From Candidatus Dormiibacterota bacterium (GTDB taxonomy: Bacteria > Chloroflexota > Dormibacteria > CF-121), in NCBI GenBank assembly GCA_035544955.1, contig DASZZN010000009.1, forward strand, positions 246,899-310,898: DNA of 64,000 bases, in the 5' to 3' direction. The position numbers were made by a program, and so were the translations under genes. The notes beneath the pieces were generated by a model, which did no database searches, had not been told where the DNA came from, and saw nothing but the letters and a program-made list of their open reading frames with translations. Shown here piece by piece: positions 18,216-27,500 of this stretch (the stretch's first letter is position 1; every line of letters starts with the position of its first letter).

Positions 18216-19208
18216 TCACGACGCGGGTCCAATCGAGGTGCAAAGGCTGGTCGGATGGAGGTCCGGAATGTTCCCGCCGCCGCAGACCCAGGCCCGATTC
18301 ATCAGCACCGCCACTTGTATCCCGTGCCGAGGGAGAAACATGCTCTGGCGCTGCCAGGTGGCGTCGATCAGCGTGAATAGCCAGGGAACGACGGCGTTGC
18401 CCTCTCCGCCCACGATGACAAGGTGTCCGCCCAGCATGACGGCGCCCGCGCCACTCGTTGCCGCCGGCAAATCGGGAAGCCGGTGCCAGGTTCTCGACGC
18501 GGGGTCGAGGCAGTCGACCCGTGCCGAGTATGGGAACTTCCCACCGGCCACACAGGCCATGCCCTGATAGGTGAAGCCGGCGACGTGGTGACGCGCTGCG
18601 GGTAAGGCGGGGAGGTCGGTCCAGGTTCCGAGGGCCGGGTCGTAAACCTCGGGTATGGGGACACTGTTCATCGACGTATCTCTTCCGCCAACCGCATAGA
18701 GTCGGTCGCCGAGGGGGATCAGGGCAAAGGCCGCGCGCGGGTGACGGACGGATGCGACCCGGTCCCAGTGATCCTGCGCAAACCGATAGACGGTGGCACG
18801 CGCCCGGCCCCCTGAGAATCCGCCCGCCACGTAAAGCTGGCCGAGCAGGACAGCGGCGGCCGGGTGGTCGAGTGCCTCTGGCAATGCAGGGCCGAGCGAC
18901 CAGGAGCCGTTGTAGGTAAAGACCGTGTTCGTATTACGCCCCGTGGCATCAAAGCCAGCGATGACGAACAGGGTTCCGTCGAGCTCGGCTGAGGCGAGCT
19001 CTTCCCGTGGCTGGGGGAGTGACAACTCCTGCCGCTGTCCCACCTGAACATAGGCTGCCGGTGGAGGTGGACTGGCAACTGGCGTCGACGTGGGCACCGG
19101 CGAGGAAACGAGAGACGGCGGGCGGCTTGACGCCACGGTGCCAGCGGCCGGCACGCATCCAACGAGGAAGGCAGCGAGCCCGGCCACCAAGGGAAGCCGA
19201 CCGATCAT
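18216..19208 (-). CDS. Kelch-repeat propeller lipoprotein
   Basis: About 330 residues from MIGRLPLV. This start gives a signal peptide ending in the lipobox LVGC, whereas 27 further in-frame codons upstream do not look like a signal peptide. A Ser/Pro/Thr linker follows, then Kelch blades from about residue 60, with the GG doublet and spaced W (LYVAGGFSGG, LYAVGGRDTS, ACVAGGKF, LVIVGGEGN, WVCGGGN). The fold is that of galactose-oxidase-type propellers, but no copper-site set is evident. With its two minus-strand neighbours and the divergent PQQ lipoprotein it makes a cluster of four surface propeller-type proteins. Confidence 0.75.
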   Translation of the reverse strand: MIGRLPLVAGLAAFLVGCVPAAGTVASSRPPSLVSSPVPTSTPVASPPPPAAYVQVGQRQELSLPQPREELASAELDGTLFVIAGFDATGRNTNTVFTYNGSWSLGPALPEALDHPAAAVLLGQLYVAGGFSGGRARATVYRFAQDHWDRVASVRHPRAAFALIPLGDRLYAVGGRDTSMNSVPIPEVYDPALGTWTDLPALPAARHHVAGFTYQGMACVAGGKFPYSARVDCLDPASRTWHRLPDLPAATSGAGAVMLGGHLVIVGGEGNAVVPWLFTLIDATWQRQSMFLPRHGIQVAVLMNRAWVCGGGNIPDLHPTSLCTSIGPAS

Positions 19209-19350
19209 CAGAAAGTTAAAGCGTTGGAGAATGTGAAACCCGGCGGTAAGGTACCAGATTCTGTGCCACTCGCAGCTTATATGGCTCATGTCACCGTTCT
19301 GCTCTTGGGATCCACGCCTCAGTTTCGCCGCCTCCGGCTAAGTTAAGGGC

Positions 19351-20622
19351 GTGCCGACGCCCGGTTCAATCCAGCGAACCTACCTCGTGCTCCTGCTGGG
19401 CAACACCCTGGCGGCCTCACTGATCTGGGGAATCAACACGATCTTCCTGCTCGATGCGGGACTCTCGAACCTGGAGGCGTTTGCGGCCAATGCCTTTTTC
19501 ACGGCCGGCATGGTGCTGTTCGAGGTGCCAACCGGTGTGGTGGCTGACACCGCCGGACGCCGCCTCTCGTATCTGCTCGGGACCGTGACGCTGGCTGCTT
19601 CGACGTTGCTCTACGTGCTTCTGTGGCGAATCCACGCGCCCTTCTGGGAGTGGGCAGTCGTATCGGTTCTTATCGGTCTGGGATTCACGTTCTTCTCCGG
19701 TGCGGTGGAGGCCTGGCTGGTGGACGCGCTCAAGGCGACGGGCTTCACCGGCGAGCTCGAGGCGGTTTTCGGCCGCGGCCAGGTCGTCACCGGGGTGGCG
19801 ATGCTCGGCGGCTCGGTCGCGGGAGGCTTGATCGCACAACAGACCAGTCTCGGGGTGCCCTTCGTGCTGCGTGCCCTCATCCTTGCCGTCATGTTTGTGG
19901 TTGCGTTGCGGCTGATGCACGATGTTGGCTTCTCGCCCGAGAAGGCTGGCGGGGTGCTGACCGAAATCCGAAAGATCACCTCCGCGTCGATCGAGTACGG
20001 CTTGCGAGTGCCGGCGGTCAAGTGGCTGATGGTCGAGTCCTTGTTCACCGGCGGTGTCGGGATCTACGGCTTCTATGCGCTCCAGCCATACCTGCTGCAG
20101 CTGTATGGTGACCGACGCGCCTACGTGATCGCCGGTCTCGCGGCAGCCGTCGCCGCCGGCGCACAGATCCTCGGTGGCCTGGCGGCACCCCGGATCCGAC
20201 GACGCTTCCGCCGCCGCACCTCGGCACTGATCGCGACCGCGACCCTTGGCGTGGTCGTCCTCGCCCTGATGGGAATCATTGAGAAGTTTTGGGTGGTGAT
20301 CGGGCTTGTTGTGGTTTGGTCACTCATCTTCGCGGCCTCGTCGCCCATCCGCCAGACCTATATGAATGGCATGATCCCGTCGCGACAGCGAGCTACCATC
20401 CTCTCGTTCGATTCGCTGATGGGCTCGGCCGGCGGCGTTTGGGCCCAGCCCCTCCTCGGTCGGGTTGCCGATGTGTGGGGATACGGGCCGTCGTACGTCG
20501 TGGCAGCTGCCATCTCAGCGATCGCCCTGCCAGCACTCGCGCTCTCGCGACGTCAGAACGCACCGGCGGACACCGTTCAGCCGGTTGCGGCGGAGACTCT
20601 TCCCGGGCAGCCTGTACTGTAA
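19351..20622 (+). CDS. MFS transporter
   Basis: The 423-residue GTG-started protein has about twelve hydrophobic helices and the MFS motif A between helices 2 and 3 (GVVADTAGRRLSYLLG, near residues 63-78). The C-half linker region has a basic cluster (RIRRRFRRR, near 282-290). The family moves small solutes by proton symport or antiport; no substrate can be assigned. TAAGTT ends 6 nt before the start, another leaderless-like arrangement, though AAGGG also sits there. The next gene starts 9 nt downstream, so the two are probably one operon. Confidence 0.85.
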   Translation: MPTPGSIQRTYLVLLLGNTLAASLIWGINTIFLLDAGLSNLEAFAANAFFTAGMVLFEVPTGVVADTAGRRLSYLLGTVTLAASTLLYVLLWRIHAPFWEWAVVSVLIGLGFTFFSGAVEAWLVDALKATGFTGELEAVFGRGQVVTGVAMLGGSVAGGLIAQQTSLGVPFVLRALILAVMFVVALRLMHDVGFSPEKAGGVLTEIRKITSASIEYGLRVPAVKWLMVESLFTGGVGIYGFYALQPYLLQLYGDRRAYVIAGLAAAVAAGAQILGGLAAPRIRRRFRRRTSALIATATLGVVVLALMGIIEKFWVVIGLVVVWSLIFAASSPIRQTYMNGMIPSRQRATILSFDSLMGSAGGVWAQPLLGRVADVWGYGPSYVVAAAISAIALPALALSRRQNAPADTVQPVAAETLPGQPVL

Positions 20623-20630
20623 AGGCGCCA

Positions 20631-21227
20631 GTGAACATGCGGGGCTCATCGCCTCGAGGGAATCAGCTCGAGCGATACGGGAGATGGGTTGCGATCGCCG
20701 GAATCGCGCTCGTGGTCTCGGGTCGCCTCAGCAACAGCTTTGGACTCCTGCTATTCGGTCTTGCCCTTGCGCTTCTTGGGATCGGCCTCGGCATCCAGGC
20801 GGGCAGGGGGTACATGCAGATATATGTCCGAGAGCTGATTCCGGGCGGGACTGACCAGGCGGATCCGTTCGCGGGCCAGATGAATAGCGGTCAATCGGAA
20901 GCTCCAGACGGGATCCGCCGCTATGTTGGCACGGTGGTCTGGCCGGGAGGCGTCGGCAAGGGAATCCTCCTGGAGTTGTCGTCGTCGGGAATGAGCACCA
21001 AGCCAACCTGGATGACAGGGCTACTCATGGCGAAGCGCCCGTCCTGGACATTGCCCTGGTCCGCGGTGCGTGGTGTTGAGATCGCGACAATTCCCGGGAC
21101 CGGATCGGCTCCATCCCCCGTTAAGTTCTCGATTGCCCAACCGTCGACCGTCGTCCTCTTCTTCTGCCGAACGCCGGCGGCCCTGCTGGATGATGTCCTT
21201 GGACGTCAGGGTCAGCGGCAGAATTAG
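20631..21227 (+). CDS. Two-TM membrane protein with PH-like cytosolic domain
   Basis: About 198 residues. A short basic N-terminus (RGSSPRGNQLERYGR) is followed by two closely spaced helices (WVAIAGIALVVSG and SFGLLLFGLALALLGIGLG). The C-terminal ~110 residues are predicted beta-rich (WTLPWSAVRGVEIA), resembling bacterial PH-like domains behind a TM hairpin. GTG 20631 is chosen because AAAGG precedes it by 5 nt; ATG 20637 is the alternative. It follows the MFS gene by 8 nt. Function unknown. Confidence 0.65.
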   Translation: MNMRGSSPRGNQLERYGRWVAIAGIALVVSGRLSNSFGLLLFGLALALLGIGLGIQAGRGYMQIYVRELIPGGTDQADPFAGQMNSGQSEAPDGIRRYVGTVVWPGGVGKGILLELSSSGMSTKPTWMTGLLMAKRPSWTLPWSAVRGVEIATIPGTGSAPSPVKFSIAQPSTVVLFFCRTPAALLDDVLGRQGQRQN

Positions 21228-21309
21228 ATGCCGGGTCGATAGACGGCCCCCACGCCTGTCAGGTGACGACGAAGAGTTCCGGATTCTTCCGCGGCCACAC
21301 TGATAGCAA

Positions 21310-22122
21310 TTAAGCGGGAGCGCTCGGAGATCGCCTGAGGAGCATTCCTGCGGCCACCGCAGCGAGCTCAGAACCCTTCAAAAAGAACATGCCGGTGGTT
21401 AACAAAGGATGGCGTGCGAGCTTCCTCCAGTTCCGGAAGAAGGCGGGCCGGAAGAGCAGATTGCCCTGGGAAAGCGATCGTGGATGCTTCCGCAAGTAGG
21501 TGCGTGCCGTACCGGAGTAATACCATTTCTTGGCCAGCTGCTCGGCCAAGTGAAGTCGGCCTTCGTCGTGAAGGATGATGGCCACCGCGCGAGGCAATCG
21601 CTGTCCCGCCGCAGCGCGAGCGCTGAGATCCCAATCTTCGGGCCCGGTCAGACTCTCGTCATATCCGCCGACGGACCGAAACACCTCTCGTCGGAAAAAG
21701 CGCGCCGCTTCAATCGTGTCATCTCCGAGATAGCAACTGCGTTCCAGGGCACGGCAGTGAGCCCAGAATCCCTGCCCGACCGAGACTTCCGGAATGATGA
21801 CTGCTGGAGCATCGCCCGCCTCAAGCGTGGCTACACAACTGGAGACGACGCCTGGCTCGAGGCGCATGTCCGAATCCACGAAAAGCACATAGGATCCCCT
21901 CGCAAGCTCGGCGCCTCGATTGCGCTGGGCGCTTCGCTCCGGACCCCAAGTTTCGATTCGATCCGCGAACCGCTCAGCAATGGCCGCGCTGCCGTCGAGC
22001 GAGTGGTTATCCACCACGATTAACTCAAGGTCTCGATAGGTCTGCGCCCGGACACTGCGCAGACATCCTTCCAGCGTGCGCACCGAATTCCGCGTCGGGA
22101 CGATTACCGAAACAACCGCCAT
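21310..22122 (-). CDS. Family 2 glycosyltransferase
   Basis: About 270 residues from MAVVSVIVPTRN, the usual beginning of GT-A fold GT2 enzymes; upstream in-frame sequence is Arg-rich and not family-like. The nucleotide-binding start (VSVIVPTRN), VVDNHSLDGS and the metal-binding DSD (FVDSDMRL) are present, and GPEDWDLSARAAAG matches the ED catalytic-base region. A hydrophobic C-terminal segment may attach it to the membrane. It probably adds a sugar from a nucleotide sugar during glycan assembly; donor and acceptor unknown. Confidence 0.85.
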   Translation of the reverse strand: MAVVSVIVPTRNSVRTLEGCLRSVRAQTYRDLELIVVDNHSLDGSAAIAERFADRIETWGPERSAQRNRGAELARGSYVLFVDSDMRLEPGVVSSCVATLEAGDAPAVIIPEVSVGQGFWAHCRALERSCYLGDDTIEAARFFRREVFRSVGGYDESLTGPEDWDLSARAAAGQRLPRAVAIILHDEGRLHLAEQLAKKWYYSGTARTYLRKHPRSLSQGNLLFRPAFFRNWRKLARHPLLTTGMFFLKGSELAAVAAGMLLRRSPSAPA

Positions 22123-22295
22123 ACCAGAGGAGCCATTCGGACAATAACACCCTTCTCGTCGCTGGCGCCGCCTTTCTATGTCCGAGGCTGGCCTCGGCGG
22201 TCGGCGTCTGGTAACGGCAACCACAACGGCAAACTCGCGGCGAAGCCCGGCTCAAAGCCCGGCGGGGATTGTGACGAGGGGAGGCTTTAGATTGG

Positions 22296-22301
22296 TAGAG
22301 T
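22296..22301 (+). promoter_or_regulatory. Putative -10 box for a leaderless mRNA
   Basis: TAGAGT ends 7 nt before the GTG start of the GT4 gene. TTGTGA lies 21 nt upstream, which is long for a -35 spacer. Confidence 0.4.
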
Positions 22302-22308
22302 CTCGACG

Positions 22309-23403
22309 GTGCGCATTCTCATTCTGAATTGGCGCTGTCCCCGAAACCCACATGCCGGCGGGGCTGAGGCGTTCACCTTTGAGGTCGCCAGGCGTTTAGT
22401 GGCTGAAGGTGATGAGGTCGAGTGGTTCAGCGCAGCATTTCCGTCCGCCGCCGCGGACGAGGAACTAGACGGCATTCGACTGGTCCGGAAGGGAAGGCAG
22501 TGGACGGTGCATTGGGAGGCCTACCGTCACTATCGACATTCCATCAGCGAGCGATTCGACGCGGTTATCGATGAAGTGAATACTGTGCCGTTTTTCACCC
22601 CTCTCTGGTGTCACATTCCGAGGTGGATGTTGATCTTCCAGCTTGCCCGGGAGGTCTGGTGGTACGAGAGCCCGTTTCCCCTAAATGCGCTCGGCTATGC
22701 CACGGAGCCGCAATACCTGAAGTTCTACCGGACAACGCCCGTATTGACGATTTCGAACTCGACCGAGACTGACTTGCGTCGCATGGGTTTCACCGGGCCA
22801 ATTACCGTATTGCCCGTTGGCGTGGAGCCCATTGAGGAACCAGTTCGGAAGAAGCAGTCAGTACCGACATTTGTGTATGTTGGTCGGCTCGTTCCTTCGA
22901 AACGAATCGTTGATATTGTGCGCGCCTTCGCGGCTTTCCACGAGGCGGCTCGTGAGGGCCAGTTATGGCTGATCGGCGACGGCAGCGAATCGTATGTGCG
23001 GCGTTTGAAGGCGGAAGCGGCTGCTCTGAAGGTGATCGATAACGTCGAGTTCTTTGGCAGGGTCTCCGCTGGCGAGAAACACCAAAGAATGGCGGCGGCC
23101 CACATCCTCCTGATGGCCTCCGTTCGAGAGGGCTGGGGTCTGGCCACGACAGAGGCAGCGGCGTGCGGTACGCCGTCCGTTGTCTACGATTCCCCGGGTC
23201 TGCGCGATGCTGTCAAGGATGGAGAGACAGGCCGCGTCGTTTCGGCATCACCCGGCGCGCTCGCGAATGCGATGCTGCAGTTGTGGAACGATCCGTCGCA
23301 ATACCAACGAATGGCGGCGGCCGCCACCGAGTCGGCCAGGCGGCTGTCGTTCGACACTACCACCGCGCTTTTCCGTGATGCGATCGGCCTAGCGAGCAAC
23401 TAG
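22309..23403 (+). CDS. Family 4 glycosyltransferase
   Basis: The 364-residue GT-B fold enzyme starts with GTG. The N-domain opens with MRILILNWRCPRNPHAGGAE, where the Gly-rich loop is typical of GT4. The C-domain has the phosphate-binding GRLVPSKRI and the E-x7-E motif (REGWGLATTEAAACGTP, near residues 266-282). It is probably a retaining transferase acting on a lipid-linked glycan. It is read divergently from the GT2 gene and convergently to the epimerase, so it is transcribed on its own. Confidence 0.85.
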   Translation: MRILILNWRCPRNPHAGGAEAFTFEVARRLVAEGDEVEWFSAAFPSAAADEELDGIRLVRKGRQWTVHWEAYRHYRHSISERFDAVIDEVNTVPFFTPLWCHIPRWMLIFQLAREVWWYESPFPLNALGYATEPQYLKFYRTTPVLTISNSTETDLRRMGFTGPITVLPVGVEPIEEPVRKKQSVPTFVYVGRLVPSKRIVDIVRAFAAFHEAAREGQLWLIGDGSESYVRRLKAEAAALKVIDNVEFFGRVSAGEKHQRMAAAHILLMASVREGWGLATTEAAACGTPSVVYDSPGLRDAVKDGETGRVVSASPGALANAMLQLWNDPSQYQRMAAAATESARRLSFDTTTALFRDAIGLASN

Positions 23404-23473
23404 GTGTCCTCGCGATGACTGCCAAGGAGTTGCCGCCGGCTGGCTCCGGCGTACATGGAGGAACTCAGTGGGG

Positions 23474-24490
23474 CTATCGTTCCGTCAGCGCCAGTTCAAG
23501 GCGAGAATCGACCGTCTTCCGATCCTTCGTCCTGAAATACCAATCGATCGTTCGGTGAAGACCTTCAACGAACGGCAGGCTCGGGCGCCAGTCTAAGAGC
23601 TCCTTGGCGAGGCTATTGTCGGCCACCCGGTTCATGGGGCCGGTTGGCATCTCCGGCCTGAGCAGAATCTCCGCCTCATGGCCGGTGTAGCGGAGAACTT
23701 CTCGGACTGCTTCGATTACGCGGGTGCGCTCCATGGTGCCCAGATTGATTGGAGATCCGTCCTCGACTCTTTCCGCCGCCCGAATCGTTCCATCGACGAT
23801 GTCTGAGACATACGTCCAGTTCCGAATCTGCTGGCCGTTGCCCCAGACCTCAAAAGGGTTCTGCTTGGCAAAAGCCCGCGCAATCATCGCTATGACTGCA
23901 TGATCCTCCTTCCCCCGCTCGCCGTAAACCGTGAAATAGCGGCACGAGACACCCTTCATCCCATAATCTCGCACGTACGCCTGAAGTGTCATCTCGCCCA
24001 TCAGCTTGGCCCATCCGTACATGTTGTCAGCGTCGAAGGGTGGCCCGGCCATGTCCTCGGTCAAATAGAGGATTTCATTCGGGTCGCGCTGCCGAAAGTT
24101 TGGATAGATACAACCAGACGATGCGTACACCACTTTCTCCACGCCTGACTTGTGACACGCCAGGAACACCCGCCCATCGAGCGCGAGGTTCGATGCGCAG
24201 GCCGCCTGGTGTAGCTCCACGTACCCGCGTCCACCATGGTCCGCGGCAAGATGGAATACGATGCTGACCCCCTTTGTTGCTGCTTCCGCAACTTCAGGGT
24301 CGAGCAGGTCAGCGTAAACAAACGTAATACGTCCCCCTGCAAGATGGTCGGCGAGGTATTCTTCGCGTCCGGAACTTAGATTGTCGACGACCTTAACGTC
24401 AGCACCCTTGGCTACCAGGCGATCCACGAGGTGAGAGCCGATGAATGAAGCTCCGCCTGTGACCAACGTTCGACGCCCCTTCCATTCCAC
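23474..24490 (-). CDS. NAD-dependent sugar epimerase/dehydratase (extended SDR)
   Basis: 338 residues. The Rossmann motif TGGASFIGSH (residues 11-20), the catalytic YGWAK (Tyr-x3-Lys) and SSGCIYP identify an extended SDR acting on nucleotide sugars. The segment AADHGGRGYVELHQA resembles GDP-mannose 3,5-epimerases, but UDP-sugar 4-epimerases cannot be excluded. GTG is confirmed as start by GGAGGG 7 nt upstream. It is last in the long minus-strand glycan operon and would supply a nucleotide sugar to the transferases. Confidence 0.85.
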   Translation of the reverse strand: MEWKGRRTLVTGGASFIGSHLVDRLVAKGADVKVVDNLSSGREEYLADHLAGGRITFVYADLLDPEVAEAATKGVSIVFHLAADHGGRGYVELHQAACASNLALDGRVFLACHKSGVEKVVYASSGCIYPNFRQRDPNEILYLTEDMAGPPFDADNMYGWAKLMGEMTLQAYVRDYGMKGVSCRYFTVYGERGKEDHAVIAMIARAFAKQNPFEVWGNGQQIRNWTYVSDIVDGTIRAAERVEDGSPINLGTMERTRVIEAVREVLRYTGHEAEILLRPEMPTGPMNRVADNSLAKELLDWRPSLPFVEGLHRTIDWYFRTKDRKTVDSRLELALTER

Positions 24491-24527
24491 GACGTTGCCC
24501 TCCTCAATTTAGAGCTATGTTTGCGGA

Positions 24528-27500
24528 CTATCTGAAAAAGCCGAGCTCCAGGAACCGAACGTAAACATCGCCAAAAGTCCTATTGTCGCGCACGGTGGTG
24601 AGAATCCGTTCGAGTTCGTGGGCGGTGACCCAGTTTGCGAGCGCCAATTGCAGCGACTCACCGACCGAATAGTTGAACTCGCAGGGACCCAATTTTGTCA
24701 GTATTCCCAGGCACTCTTGTGTGCCACTGATGAATTCGGGTGCGAACTCAAAAGACAGAACTCGGATGGGGCGCGACAGCCCCTTCAGGACCTCGGCTTC
24801 GTAGCCCTCTACATCAATCTTGCAGAACGCTGGAGCGCCGAATTCCTGAATCATTTCATCAAGAGTGGTGATCGGCACGGTTATAGATTCTTTCCAGCTG
24901 TGGCTCTGAAACGCCCGAAATCTTCCACTTGCCTTGACTGTGTCGAGCCAGTCCTCGGACATAGAGGAAAGGGCATTCGCGGGGCTAATCATCAGTTCGC
25001 CCACCCCCGGCCGACTTCCAGCGGCCTTAGGAACAACAGCTAGGCGGCCACTTCGGCCGTACTGCTTTCTAAGCGCTTCAGCACATGACGGCTGGGGCTC
25101 AATCGCGACCACCTTTGCGCCGAGATCCAAGAAGACAGCGGTTCGGTTTCCGACATTCGCGCCTACGTCGAAACACAGGTCGCCGTCGCGCACAAACTGC
25201 CTGTAAAAGGTCTCAGCATGGTGGCGGCGCCGGGCGGTGTTGCCACTCGCTCGTTGAACTCGATCCCAGGCCGTTTTCGTTGTACCCCAGAGACCGTGCC
25301 GTACAAGAAATTCGATAATCGCCCCTACCGCAGGCGAGCCAATGCGCTGAGCTTGCTCCCTTGCCTGAAGGTTGCCTGGCTGCCGCGAAAGGGCCAGGGC
25401 AACTGAATAGAGGAGGCAAGATAATGCCAGCGCTGCCATCGCTATGGATACGTAGAACGGTCCAGTCGCTGGCAAGGGTAGGCCAAGCCAAATCAGTGTG
25501 TAGGAAATGGCACCTGCGGCGACCAAAAGCACGCCAACAACTCCCAAATTCTGAGCACCGCTTGCGAGGATTCCATTAGGTGCGACGATCCCACCGGGAG
25601 AGTCAGGCTCCGGTTGGCGAGTAGGTCTCGTTGGACGTCGGCGAGCAAGGGCGTAGGCCAATACGGCTATGCCGAACGCCCACAGCAGCGTAAACCCAGT
25701 CCCGAGGCGTTCCCACGGGTGGGTGGAGAACGAGAAAATCTGGGGCCCGTGCGATGTCGCTACGAAAAACAAGTTGAACAGGGAGTCCCCCGGCAAGTGC
25801 GAGAGACCGTTGTTCACGCGCCAACCTACGTCGATGGTCCGCCTCAATTCGAACCATGCTGGGCCCGTGGTCGAGCCGGAGGCGACGACTTCTTCAGAAT
25901 TTAGGAACGTGGTTGCAAGGCTTTGGCTTGATTCAGTACCCGAGACAACACTCTTTGCAAGAAGTGACGCCCTGATCAGCGGGCCAAGAGTGACGCCGTC
26001 AGACGGACTCAAGACGTGGGACCCGGCACTGACGGCGACGGGCCCGTAAACGCTCCACTGAGGCAACCGCTCGGGAGTCAGCTCGTTCTGCATCGATGTC
26101 TTAAGCGTGTCAATCGCAACGTTCAGTTTTGCCGCTCGTGACTGTGCCATGAGATAGAAGAGACCGGAAGACTTCAGGTCGTACCTGCCATCCGCACCGG
26201 GAATGACCTCAACGGTCTTGTCGTTGCCGACTGTGAGCGATGGCGTCGAGGGATCGACCTGATAGATGACCGGAAGGTCGAGTGCCTGAAGCGCGGGCAG
26301 GGCGTCATTGGTCTCACCAGCCGTGCCCACGATGAGAGCTACTGCGGGAGCCTGAACGACTGGCGAACCATTCCCAGGCAAGGTCCAAACAGCCAGCCCA
26401 TCATCGTGGTTGCCTAACTGCTGGGGCGCGCCAAGTATTGTGGTTAGCTTTAAGACCAACGTTTCCGATGCAGTTCCCGTCGGCGATTCTCCAATGTGCG
26501 GCCCAGTCGGGCTAACAATGTAGGTCGCACCTACGCGACGAGCAAGGTATTGAAAAAGTTGGTCGGTCAGGTAACAATAGGCCACGCTCGGATCCTTACA
26601 GAACACCGTCAGCGCATCGCGAGCCCCTAAGAGCTCCACGACTGGATGAGTCGCGGACCCAGGGGAGAACGCGTGCCCCAAAGGGACCCTCTCCGGCACG
26701 GATAGGTCTGGAACGCCGGGCCGTGCCTGGGTCCAGGGGCCGCCGAACCATAAGACCGACCCGGGGTCGCGATCGCTTTCCAAGATTGTCCGGAGAGCAG
26801 AGAAAGAGGCCGGTTCATTTGTCGGTCGAGTGGTTGATCCTAACTGTCCAGTTGCCAATGGAAATAGGGACGCCAGCGCCAAAGCGCCGGTGGCTGCGGT
26901 GCATACAACGGCAATGAAAACACCCGCGCGCCGTACGATGGGCCTTTGCTTCTCAAGGGTCACCATGTGCCTCAGCCAGAAGGCGATGAGGATGGAGTAT
27001 GGAATCACCACGAGGAAGTAGAGCTTTGAGGCCTCTCGAAACATGTTCCAACCCGGAACGTGGTGAAACATCCAGCTATAGATTTCACCGAAGGGTGCGT
27101 TCGTCTGTTTGATGAGAAATGCCGAACCCAATGCCACCAGGCCAAGCCACAGAATCTCGGGACTGACTCGGCGAGCGACGAGGGGAAGAAACGCAAGCAG
27201 AGGCAGTAGAAAAAATACGGGACTAAACTCCACCGTTTGGAACCAACTTGGTGCTCCCCAGGTCCAGAACGGGTCCACGGCGGCCAGGCCATGGAACAAC
27301 GTCATGAAGGCAATCCAGGGCCCGGCAGGCAAGTTGAGTCCATAATCCCCGTGATACGTGAACAGCGCGAAGGTCCAATAGCTCTCGCAACCGGCGAGGG
27401 TTATTAATGACACTCCTACGAGCACTGCGCGATGCCCCACCAGCTTCCAGATCGGCTGGGTAACAGCAAGCACGATCATGTATGCAAGGCAAGCCAGGAC

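Noticed and set aside
20289..20630. Upstream extension of the PH-like membrane protein
   Set aside because: It overlaps the MFS coding region in another frame and has shadow composition; a start beside AAAGG after the MFS stop is better.
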